A DNA stretch of 5,089 bases from CAZDUS01 sp964609375 (lineage in GTDB: Bacteria > Verrucomicrobiota > Kiritimatiellia > CAIKKV01 > CAITUY01): positions 1-5,089 of the forward strand of contig CAZSSA010000123.1 of the NCBI GenBank assembly GCA_964609375.1, written 5' to 3'. This document shows positions 1-5,089 of this stretch, one piece after another (position 1 is the stretch's first letter; each line of letters starts with the position of its first letter). The notes under the pieces are model-generated. The model was given only the letters and a program-made list of their open reading frames with translations. It made no database searches and was not told the origin of the DNA. The translations under genes and the position numbers were made by a program.

Positions 1-764
1 CGTTCGGTTTCCAGCATGGCGCCCACGTTGGCCACATCCTTGGCGCCGGTTCCGGCGACGCTGATATCGGCGATATCGATGGAGACGATTTCGTAGGCGG
101 TCTGGGAGTCGAGGCCGCTTTCCAGCACCCGGCGGCTGATATTGTCGGGATTCTCCAGAACGTCTTTATAAGTGGCGGATGAGCCGATGGCGCTGACGAT
201 GCCCTGGCCGACGCGGGCGATGATGGTTTCTTCGCCGGCGCCGCCGACGAGTTGTTCAAGGTTGGTGCGGACGGTGACGCGGGCTTTGACGAGGAGGCGG
301 ATACCATCCTTGGCCACGGCGTCCAGCATGTTGGCGTTGCTCTTCTGGGGATCCGGGCAGTCGATGACCTTGGGGATAACGCTGGTTCGAACGGCTTCGT
401 AGACATCGCGACCGGCGAGATCAATGGCGGCGGCTTTCTGGAAGCTGAGGTCGATGTTGGCCTTGTCGGCGGCAATCAAGCCTTGAACGACATTGATGAC
501 ATTACCGCCGGCGAGGTAATGCGCCTCGATGATATCGGTGGAGAGGTTCAGGCCGGCCTTGATCAGGCGGATGCGTGCATCCACGATCAATGTGGGTGGA
601 ACGCGACGGAGTTTCATTCCTACCAGGGCGGCGATGGAGACGCGCGCGCCGGACATCAAGGCGCGGACCCACACTTTGAGGAAGTAGAAGAAGATGCCGA
701 GCAGAATCAACGCGCCGATGGAGAAAAGAACGATCAATACACTTCCGAAGTCTTTTGCATTCAT
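1..764 (-). CDS. floA: Flotillin-like protein FloA (SPFH family), 3' end cut by window edge
   Basis: FloA is an SPFH-family membrane scaffold that forms functional membrane microdomains (lipid-raft-like patches) and affects membrane fluidity. Read on the minus strand, the frame is open from the ATG at 764 to base 1, giving 254 complete residues. From memory, B. subtilis FloA is about 330 residues, so the C-terminal coiled-coil tail lies outside the window. A hydrophobic hairpin-type anchor occupies residues 8-30. It is followed by VSIAALVGMKLRRV (42-55), AGLNLSTDIIEAHYLAGGNV (70-89), AAAIDLAGRDV (111-121), VTVRTNLEQLVGGAGEETII (163-182) and GQGIVSAIGSS (187-197), all close to FloA/YqfA. Compared with remembered B. 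subtilis FloA, extra residues appear near 137-147 and 235-246. The start is supported by AAAGGA about 10 bases upstream (775-780). The gene lies 39 bases after the beta-repeat membrane protein, with no terminator between, so it is probably the last or a late gene of the NfeD operon. Confidence 0.95.
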   Translation of the reverse strand, partial: MNAKDFGSVLIVLFSIGALILLGIFFYFLKVWVRALMSGARVSIAALVGMKLRRVPPTLIVDARIRLIKAGLNLSTDIIEAHYLAGGNVINVVQGLIAADKANIDLSFQKAAAIDLAGRDVYEAVRTSVIPKVIDCPDPQKSNANMLDAVAKDGIRLLVKARVTVRTNLEQLVGGAGEETIIARVGQGIVSAIGSSATYKDVLENPDNISRRVLESGLDSQTAYEIVSIDIADISVAGTGAKDVANVGAMLETE

Positions 765-803
765 AATTATCCTATCCTTTCGTTAACAAACAACATCGCC
801 TTT

Positions 804-2033
804 TCAGGGGGTTAACCCCGTCAACGGCGGTGGCGCCACTGGTGGCTTCCCTGTGGGATAAGCCATCAGAACCGGTGTTCTGCGATCCAGAATGGCCCCC
901 ACTATGGCACCCATTCCGAGCAATGTAAATGTAAACCAGACCAGAATGTCAATCGGGAATGGAATCATGGCGGCCGTGTAGAGGGTTGCCAAACCCAGGG
1001 TCAGCAGGGGCAGCGGATGGATGACCGGTGGCTTGGTGTGGCGGTAAATCATCCACTGTCCAAGATAGAGGGCGGCGATGATTTTCCCGAGGTAGAGCAG
1101 GATGATGTAGAAGAGCAGGGCGATGAGGCTCAGGGGGATTCCAATGATGGTGAACAGGAGGAAGAATGCCGTCGTTGGAATCAGGCAAAAGGCGACAAAG
1201 CCGATGAGAAGGCTTTTCCAGAAAGAGTCCGTTATTCGCTGCATGCAGAGGCCGGTCATCACGGGGAAAAGTCGGGAGAAGGCGAGTCCCGCCAGAATGG
1301 CCGCCATACAGAGCCCCAGTTGCATGATGTAATCGCCGAGGGTGGCCTTTTTCGGAGCGGCGACCGGGGTTTCCAATCGGATCAGATTACCCCGGAGCGC
1401 GACGCCGGAGTCGAGGATCAATTCCTGATTCATCCGGTAATTCAGGTTGCCGCCAATACGGGTGCCGGGCATGACGGTGATGGCGGAGGCCACGATGGTG
1501 ACATTGCCGGTGAAACTGCCTGCCAGGGTTGCGGACTCGGCGTAGATCGTGGTGTTGCCAGCCACGGAGCCCTCCAGCATGACTTCGCGGCCTGCGAACA
1601 GGGCATTGCCGGAGATGACGGCCGAGGCGGGCATGCTGATGGTTCCGCCTACGGCGATGAGGTTGCGCTTAATTTGTCCGGAGACTTCGACAAACCGGTA
1701 CCCCAGGAGCCGGGCGTGCCGCTCGATGATGCCGGTGGTTTCGATGCTTTCGCCTGCCGCCCAGATACTCCCTTGGACGATGCCGCCCACTTGGACGGTG
1801 GAAGAGGCGTTTGTCGTGATCCCGGCGTTGGAGGTCTCGGCGTAGAGGAGAAGGTCGTCCATGGCCTCGCCCTTGAGATCGATCGTCCGGGCCATTAGCC
1901 AGAGTTCGTTGGTCAGGACTTTTCCGGCTCCACAGGTGTAATCCGTAGCTTGGAAGTGGAAGTCGGTCGCGAATCCGGAGGGGGTCCAGGCGAGCAGGAA
2001 AACGATGAGAATCAAAATGAGACGATGCTTCAT
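804..2033 (-). CDS. Exported bactofilin-like beta-repeat protein with C-terminal membrane domain
   Basis: This 409-residue protein has no function I can name with confidence. Residues 1-22 look like a signal peptide (KHR, then a hydrophobic run, ending SGFA). Residues 25-222 form a long series of short, G/A/T/V-rich beta-type repeats such as GIVQGSIWAAGESI, GNALFAGREVMLEGSVAGNT and GSFTGNVTIVASAITV. This resembles the right-handed beta-helix of bactofilins ('polymer-forming cytoskeletal' proteins). After a short linker come about five hydrophobic segments (roughly 235-255, 273-298, 299-325, 340-358, 360-382) and a proline-rich tail (394-409). With a signal peptide, the repeat domain should face the periplasm or exterior, unlike classical cytoplasmic bactofilins; that topology is inferred. 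Its ATG overlaps the upstream short NfeD stop as ATGA (2030-2033), implying translational coupling, and a weak AAAGG lies 7 bases upstream. Its place between NfeD and FloA suggests a role at the same membrane site. Confidence 0.85.
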   Translation of the reverse strand: MKHRLILILIVFLLAWTPSGFATDFHFQATDYTCGAGKVLTNELWLMARTIDLKGEAMDDLLLYAETSNAGITTNASSTVQVGGIVQGSIWAAGESIETTGIIERHARLLGYRFVEVSGQIKRNLIAVGGTISMPASAVISGNALFAGREVMLEGSVAGNTTIYAESATLAGSFTGNVTIVASAITVMPGTRIGGNLNYRMNQELILDSGVALRGNLIRLETPVAAPKKATLGDYIMQLGLCMAAILAGLAFSRLFPVMTGLCMQRITDSFWKSLLIGFVAFCLIPTTAFFLLFTIIGIPLSLIALLFYIILLYLGKIIAALYLGQWMIYRHTKPPVIHPLPLLTLGLATLYTAAMIPFPIDILVWFTFTLLGMGAIVGAILDRRTPVLMAYPTGKPPVAPPPLTGLTP

Positions 2034-2509
2034 CCTTCCGCCTTTCGCACCACGATGCGGTTGCCTGCCACTTGAACAACGGAGATGGCTTCTCCCTTTT
2101 TGATCATGCCGCCTTCGGTGATGACGTCTTCCCGCTGGCCGTTAAATAGAGCGAATCCGGCAGGGCGCAGATCTGATTGTGCGACGCCCTTCTGCCCGAG
2201 CAACGGATGTTTGGCGTCGGAGGCCTTAAAGTCTTTACCGTCGGCGTCGAGGGTCATCTTGCGTCCGATGGAGAGGCGCGGGAAGTACTTGATCCAGAGC
2301 ATGACGCCGAGGGCGGTCAGGATGATGACGCCGCCGGCGATGTACAGGCCGAAGACCGGGCTGATGGCGAAAGCCATGATGATGGCGCCAACCAGTGAGA
2401 AGCCGCCGAACGTTCCGAGGATGGCGCCGGGCACAAATATTTCGGCGCCGATCATCAGGATGCCTGCGACGAGCAGGGCAATCATGGGCATTAATAATGA
2501 GGAATTCAT
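2030..2509 (-). CDS. Short NfeD-like membrane protein with OB-fold, no protease domain
   Basis: With the ATG at 2509 this is a 159-residue protein. Hydrophobic segments lie at about 7-25, 28-50 and 54-75, followed by a charged linker (about 80-103). The C-terminal OB-fold (about 104-157) is typical of NfeD: GQKGVAQSDLRPAG, then FNGQREDVITEGG, KKGEAISVV and GNRIVVRK. The NfeD OB-fold is the proposed contact to SPFH/flotillin proteins, so this protein probably acts as a membrane adaptor for FloA. It lacks the ClpP-like domain of the long NfeD immediately upstream. An in-frame ATG at 2539 would add ten residues but lies inside the upstream gene. I chose 2509 because AAAGGAG (2517-2523) sits 7 bases before it and the peptide then begins directly with the first membrane segment. 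The gap to the upstream stop is 4 bases, and the 3' end overlaps the next gene by 4 bases. Confidence 0.92.
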   Translation of the reverse strand: MNSSLLMPMIALLVAGILMIGAEIFVPGAILGTFGGFSLVGAIIMAFAISPVFGLYIAGGVIILTALGVMLWIKYFPRLSIGRKMTLDADGKDFKASDAKHPLLGQKGVAQSDLRPAGFALFNGQREDVITEGGMIKKGEAISVVQVAGNRIVVRKAEG

Positions 2510-2513
2510 ATGC

Positions 2514-3926
2514 TTACTCCTTTGTGACTTTTTCGACAATGATCCGGTTTCCGTGCGTTTCGGTGATGCGCACCTGTTCCCCCGCCTCCATAAACTCCCC
2601 GCGTGTTACCACGTTCAGGCGTTGTCCGTCAAATGTGGCGGCGCCCGATGCGTGCAAAGGAGTCAGGGTGATCCCGACATGGCCGATCAGGTCGCTGGTC
2701 CCGGAAGACGCGGTGAAACCCTCTTTCCGGGCCGTGGCGCTGTCCAGAATGAATTTCCTGAAGGTGGTGGATTTGGGAAGGAAACGGCTCGCGATGAGGA
2801 GGCCGATGACGGAGAGAATGCCGGCCAACCCTAGATTTTGTATGGGGTCGCGGAGTTTCGTATAGGTGGAATACCATGGCTCGTCTGGATAATACTGAAC
2901 CATGGCCATAAGAATGGAGATCAGGATGAGGGCAATACCGGTGATTCCGACAAACCCGAAGCCGGGAATCACCGCGATTTCGATGATGATCAGGATGAGC
3001 CCAATGACGAACAGGGCCAGTTCTTCCATGCCCGCCAGGCCGGCGATGTTATAGCCCCAGAACCAGATGGCGAGGCATATGATGCCGAGGATCCCGGGAA
3101 GTCCGAAGCCGGGGGTCTTGAACTCGATATAAATTCCAAGCAGGCCCAGGGCGAGAAGGATGACGGAGAAGGATTCAATGAGACGGGCTATTTTTTCCGC
3201 GCGAGTCACCAGTAACTCTATCCGGCGATTGGTGGTACGCCCGATGTTGGCCAGCAATTCATCCAGAGTGCCAACCGTGCCCATGGAAAGCAGGGGGCGT
3301 TTTTCCGGGCCGACGAGGCGTTCGGCGTCCTTATTGGTCAGGGTTAGCAGGCGGCCTTTGGGGGAGATGATGTCGTCGCCGATTTTATATTCCGAGTCGC
3401 GGCGAACCATGGCTTCGGCCAGTTGTGGATCATGGCCTTTGTGCTGGGCGGCGGCCCGGATCATGGCGGCGACGTAGGAGACGGATTTTTCCTCGATGGC
3501 TTCCGGCATTTCCTCAATGCTGCCGAAAATGGAAATCATGATCGGCATGGCGTCGCCGATCTTGCTGCCGGGCGTCATCCAGATGTGATCGGTGCCCATG
3601 GCGATGATGGCGCCGGCGGAGATGGCGTTCGGGTTAACGAAGGTATAGGTGGGGACGTTGACACGCCGTAGCATGGCGAGGATTTCTTCGGCGGAATCGA
3701 GCCGGCCGCCGGGGGTATCCATATCGAAAATGATGGCGCTGGCGTTATGGGCTTCGGCTTCGTTCAGGCCGCGGCGGATGACGTAAATCAGGGCGTTGTC
3801 AATCACACCCTTGATGGGAATGATGTAGACAGTGCCACCGGGGGTGGTGTTGGTGGCGCCTTGTGATGGTGCGACAAGGCTCAACATGGCGGCCAGACAG
3901 CCCAATAGAAGGCGTTGTGTTTTCAT
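2514..3926 (-). CDS. nfeD: Full-length NfeD family protein with ClpP-like membrane serine protease domain
   Basis: This 470-residue protein belongs to the long NfeD class (related to B. subtilis YqeZ and the archaeal 1510-type proteases). Residues 1-24 look like a signal peptide. Residues 32-235 match the ClpP/crotonase-fold serine protease: FDMDTPGGR (67-75) carries the conserved TPGG turn, Ser103 in NPNAISAGA is the likely nucleophile, and Lys147 in EEKSVSYVAAMI matches the catalytic lysine of the Ser-Lys dyad known from the Pyrococcus 1510 enzyme. About five hydrophobic segments follow (253-269, 277-296, 302-320, 324-343, 365-380). The C-terminal OB-fold (about 413-467) contains GHVGITLTPLHASG, FDGQRLNVVTRG and GNRIIVEKV. 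Both catalytic residues are present, so it is probably an active protease at the membrane. It is likely the first gene of an operon ending with floA, the usual NfeD-flotillin pairing. There is no Shine-Dalgarno sequence before the ATG; a TATAAT 9 bases upstream suggests a nearly leaderless message. Confidence 0.95.
   Translation of the reverse strand: MKTQRLLLGCLAAMLSLVAPSQGATNTTPGGTVYIIPIKGVIDNALIYVIRRGLNEAEAHNASAIIFDMDTPGGRLDSAEEILAMLRRVNVPTYTFVNPNAISAGAIIAMGTDHIWMTPGSKIGDAMPIMISIFGSIEEMPEAIEEKSVSYVAAMIRAAAQHKGHDPQLAEAMVRRDSEYKIGDDIISPKGRLLTLTNKDAERLVGPEKRPLLSMGTVGTLDELLANIGRTTNRRIELLVTRAEKIARLIESFSVILLALGLLGIYIEFKTPGFGLPGILGIICLAIWFWGYNIAGLAGMEELALFVIGLILIIIEIAVIPGFGFVGITGIALILISILMAMVQYYPDEPWYSTYTKLRDPIQNLGLAGILSVIGLLIASRFLPKSTTFRKFILDSATARKEGFTASSGTSDLIGHVGITLTPLHASGAATFDGQRLNVVTRGEFMEAGEQVRITETHGNRIIVEKVTKE
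2517..2523 (-). promoter_or_regulatory. Ribosome binding site deciding the short NfeD start
   Basis: Reading the minus strand gives AAAGGAG, then 7 bases, then ATG at 2509. The site lies within the last codons of the long NfeD and abuts its TAA stop (2514-2516), so translation of the two genes is probably linked. It favours the start at 2509 over an in-frame ATG at 2539. Confidence 0.8.
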
Positions 3927-3934
3927 GGGGCGAC

Positions 3935-3940
3935 ATTATA
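3935..3940 (-). promoter_or_regulatory. Candidate -10 box for a leaderless nfeD transcript
   Basis: The minus strand carries a perfect TATAAT at 3940-3935. The usual spacing puts transcription start near 3928, two bases before the nfeD ATG at 3926. No Shine-Dalgarno-like sequence is present between the box and the ATG (only GTCGCCCC), which fits a leaderless message. No convincing -35 box is seen 16-18 bases further upstream, so this is suggestive rather than firm. Confidence 0.45.
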
Positions 3941-3970
3941 CATGGCGACTGGAAGAATGCATGGGTAAAG

Positions 3971-4050
3971 TGGGGGGCGGAGGGGGATGGGGGGGGGAGG
4001 GGGGGTAGGGTTCGGGGTTCAGGGTTCAGGGGGGGATAGGGGAGGGGTCG
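3971..4050 (+). other. Extremely strand-skewed G-rich tract in the nfeD upstream spacer
   Basis: Over these 80 plus-strand bases I count 55 G, 5 C, 9 A and 11 T, including ten G-runs of three or more (for example 3989-3997, nine G, and 3999-4005, seven G). It easily meets the G-quadruplex pattern on the plus strand. In the minus-strand transcript it is C-rich and G-poor, a composition that fits a Rho utilisation site after the LolA-like gene. It lies just upstream of the candidate nfeD -10 box. Polynucleotide slippage could make it length-variable. Confidence 0.75.
4011..4031 (+). repeat. Tandem heptamer repeat TTCRGGG, three copies
   Basis: The plus strand reads TTCGGGG, TTCAGGG, TTCAGGG without interruption; one base differs in the first copy. 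The repeat sits in the intergenic G-rich tract. Short tandem heptamers of this kind occur in intergenic DNA of some bacteria; no function is evident. Confidence 0.8.
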
Positions 4051-4056
4051 TTAGAA

Positions 4057-4070
4057 GTCAGGAGTCAGGA
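4057..4070 (+). repeat. Tandem heptamer repeat GTCAGGA, two copies
   Basis: GTCAGGA occurs twice head to tail and ends 3 bases before the stop codon of the LolA-like gene. It has the same 7-base period as the TTCRGGG repeat 26 bases away, and both contain a TCAGG core, so they may share an origin. Confidence 0.7.
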
Positions 4071-4073
4071 CTA

Positions 4074-4919
4074 TCAGGGTTTGATGGGGTCGGCGGTGCG
4101 CACCCTTAAGATGGTACGGGGGCCCTCGGGAAGATCTTCGAATTCCAGGTCCTTGACCATCCACTCATCGTTGATTTTCTTAAAGCTCTTGACCGACAGG
4201 CGGCGGATGCATTCGCCCAGCATGTCGTAGCCCTCTGACTGAAGCAGCATGGAGACGCGCTTATCCACCCAGATTCTGACGCTGGCATACGGATTGGCGC
4301 TTCCGGGCGGGGCATGACGGTCCAGGATATAGCAGGGCTGCCCGCGGGTTTCCATCTGGCCGATGATGCGGCCACCATCCCACCAGAGGAAGCCCAGGGT
4401 GATATCCATCCAGGTCAATGCCGTGTTTTGGACTCGGGTTCCCAGCGACGGGGCGGGGGACTCCACACCATTTAGCTTATAGGATAAAGAGGCGGTCTTG
4501 CCCTCACGGGTGACGATGAGTTGTTCCAGTTCCTTGCCGAAGGCGTCGCGAATGGTGTAGCCGGCGGTGCGGGGGTAGGAGAGTTGGATTTCGATGGCGA
4601 GTTTGGTTTTGGAGCCCTTCACGGGGGTGGTGACCAGATCGCCGGTGATGAGGACGGGCTGGGCGGGCAGCCGTGCCAATAGTTCGCCCATTAATTTATC
4701 GACGGTGGGGAGTTCAGCAACGGCGGCGGTGGGCGGGGCAGGAGTGACGGGCGCAACGGACGACATGGAGGTCGTCCCTCCAGAATAGGGTGGGGATGGC
4801 TCTGAACCGGGAGCCATCGGTGCGGACAGCAGGAGCATGGTCAGCAGGGGGATGGAGGGAAGGGGAATGCATTCGCCGGGACGGCGAATGCCACCATTTG
4901 GGATGCGGAGGGAGGGCAT
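4074..4919 (-). CDS. Exported outer membrane lipoprotein-sorting (LolA/LolB-like) protein
   Basis: With the ATG at 4919 this is 281 residues; numbers below use that start. Residues 20-38 form a proline-interrupted hydrophobic stretch (SIPLLTMLLLSAPMA), probably the signal peptide core. Residues 39-70 are a low-complexity P/S/T/G/A linker. The rest (about 72-281) resembles the LolA-like beta-sheet fold annotated as 'outer membrane lipoprotein-sorting protein': TWMDITLGFLWW (169-180), RGQPCYILD (192-200), YASVRIWVDK (211-220), SVKSFKKINDEWMVKDLEFE (242-261) and PRTILRVR (267-274). Such proteins are periplasmic lipid- or lipoprotein-binding carriers; the exact ligand is unknown. The start is uncertain: the ATG at 4919 lies 5 bases after the glycyl-tRNA synthetase stop, a GTG at 4943 with AAGGGG close upstream would overlap it, and a later ATG at 4838 would lose most of the signal region. 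Two palindromes lie in the N-terminal part, so this region may be repeat-derived. Confidence 0.8.
   Translation of the reverse strand: MPSLRIPNGGIRRPGECIPLPSIPLLTMLLLSAPMAPGSEPSPPYSGGTTSMSSVAPVTPAPPTAAVAELPTVDKLMGELLARLPAQPVLITGDLVTTPVKGSKTKLAIEIQLSYPRTAGYTIRDAFGKELEQLIVTREGKTASLSYKLNGVESPAPSLGTRVQNTALTWMDITLGFLWWDGGRIIGQMETRGQPCYILDRHAPPGSANPYASVRIWVDKRVSMLLQSEGYDMLGECIRRLSVKSFKKINDEWMVKDLEFEDLPEGPRTILRVRTADPIKP
4758..4782. repeat. Overlapping inverted repeats inside the LolA-like gene linker
   Basis: On the plus strand GGACGAC (4758-4764) pairs with GTCGTCC (4771-4777) around a 6-base loop. Alternatively TGGAGG (4766-4771) pairs with CCTCCA (4777-4782) around a 5-base loop. The two hairpins share bases and exclude each other. 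They encode part of the low-complexity linker (SGGTTSMSS), where a mobile palindromic repeat could be tolerated. Confidence 0.7.
4869..4891. repeat. Perfect 9-10 bp hairpin at the 5' end of the LolA-like gene
   Basis: GCATTCGCC (4869-4877) and GGCGAATGC (4883-4891) are perfect reverse complements. One more G-C pair closes the loop to 3 bases. It lies 34 bases past the glycyl-tRNA synthetase stop and has no U-run after it on the minus strand, so it is not a standard terminator. It could be a dispersed palindromic repeat or a structure affecting translation of the LolA-like gene. Confidence 0.75.
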
Positions 4920-4924
4920 GAGGC

Positions 4925-5089
4925 TCAGGCCATTCGCTTGCACAGTTCCCCTTCGAGGTCAGCGATGGAGATGCGGACTTGCTGCATGCTGTCGCGCTCC
5001 CGGAGGGTCACGGTATTGTCGGTCATGGATTGGAAGTCCACGGTGATGCAGAACGGGGTTCCGACTTCGTCCTGGCGGCGATAGCGGCG
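4925..5089 (-). CDS. Glycyl-tRNA synthetase, C-terminal fragment
   Basis: The frame enters at base 5089 and ends with TGA at 4925-4927, giving the last 54 residues. RRYRRQDEVGTPFCITVDF at the start of the fragment and VTLRERDSMQQVRISIADL after it match the C-terminal anticodon-binding domain of the single-chain (alpha2, class II) glycine-tRNA ligase, where RRY.RQDE.GTP..VTVD is highly characteristic. The enzyme charges tRNA-Gly with glycine in the cytoplasm. The N-terminal catalytic domain lies outside the window. The next gene follows within 5 bases or overlaps it, depending on the start chosen, so the two may be co-transcribed, though their functions are unrelated. Confidence 0.93.
   Translation of the reverse strand, partial: RRYRRQDEVGTPFCITVDFQSMTDNTVTLRERDSMQQVRISIADLEGELCKRMA

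Noticed and set aside
765..803. Promoter for floA in its 39-base upstream gap (GATAAT next to the ATG)
   Set aside because: The -10-like box directly abuts the start codon, so transcription would begin inside the gene. The real signal there is the ribosome binding site.
252..815. Plus-strand open frame of 187 codons
   Set aside because: It is antisense to floA, whose own minus-strand frame gives a clear family match. The plus-strand product is a D/G-rich shadow.
808..819. 12-base palindrome GGGGTTAACCCC at the end of the beta-repeat gene
   Set aside because: It has no loop and no following T-run on the minus strand, and it lies within the final codons. It is probably chance, though a protein binding site cannot be excluded.
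1017..1898. Long plus-strand open frame of 293 codons
   Set aside because: It lies wholly opposite the beta-repeat membrane protein gene. Its product is rich in D/G/E/H with no recognisable domain, which is typical of an antisense shadow of a GC-rich gene.
2510..2539. Upstream ATG at 2539 as start of the short NfeD
   Set aside because: It would overlap the long NfeD by 26 bases and add a charged extension before the first membrane segment. The ATG at 2509 has a good ribosome binding site.
2085..2834. Plus-strand open frame of 249 codons
   Set aside because: It runs antisense across the ends of both NfeD genes and has no recognisable domain or ribosome binding site.
3927..4073. Intrinsic terminator after the LolA-like gene
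   Set aside because: No GC-rich hairpin followed by a U-run is visible in the minus-strand direction. Only the C-rich composition hints at Rho-dependent termination.
4869..4891. Hairpin as the glycyl-tRNA synthetase terminator
   Set aside because: The stem is strong, but the following minus-strand sequence is ATTCCCCTT rather than a U-run, and the hairpin may lie inside the next gene.

Overview
The window looks like a moderately GC-rich bacterial chromosome. All recognisable genes lie on the minus strand, so the biological reading order runs from high to low coordinates. The mix of genes is reminiscent of the Planctomycetes-Verrucomicrobia-Chlamydiae group or a neighbour (Verrucomicrobiota, Kiritimatiellota or Lentisphaerota). 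The clues are a single-chain glycyl-tRNA synthetase, a LolA-like exported protein of a type I associate with those phyla, and a FloA with extra loop residues. This placement is an inference with modest confidence; nothing in the window proves it. There is no phage, plasmid, CRISPR or transposase signal.

Layout in transcription order: (1) 5089-4925, the C-terminal end of glycyl-tRNA synthetase. (2) About 4919-4074, an exported outer-membrane-lipoprotein-sorting (LolA/LolB-like) protein whose N-terminal region holds two perfect palindromes and whose start is uncertain. (3) 4073-3927, a 147-base spacer that is extremely G-rich on the plus strand (C-rich in the transcript), with short tandem heptamers and a perfect TATAAT placed almost on top of the next start codon. 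(4) 3926-2514, a full-length NfeD membrane protease with a ClpP-like domain, several membrane segments and an OB-fold. (5) 2509-2030, a short NfeD with membrane segments and OB-fold only. (6) 2033-804, an exported protein with a bactofilin-like beta-repeat region followed by about five membrane segments. (7) 764-1, the flotillin-like protein FloA, truncated by the window edge.

Genes 4 to 7 look like one operon: a 4-base gap, an ATGA stop/start overlap and a 39-base gap. NfeD next to an SPFH/flotillin protein is an established pairing (yqeZ-yqfA in Bacillus subtilis). They are thought to work together in membrane microdomains, the NfeD OB-fold being a proposed partner of the flotillin. What is less ordinary here is a second, protease-less NfeD plus a membrane-anchored, apparently extracytoplasmic beta-repeat protein, tightly coupled between NfeD and FloA. 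That makes a possible four-part membrane-organising module. It is the most interesting biological point in the window, and its function is not shown by sequence alone.
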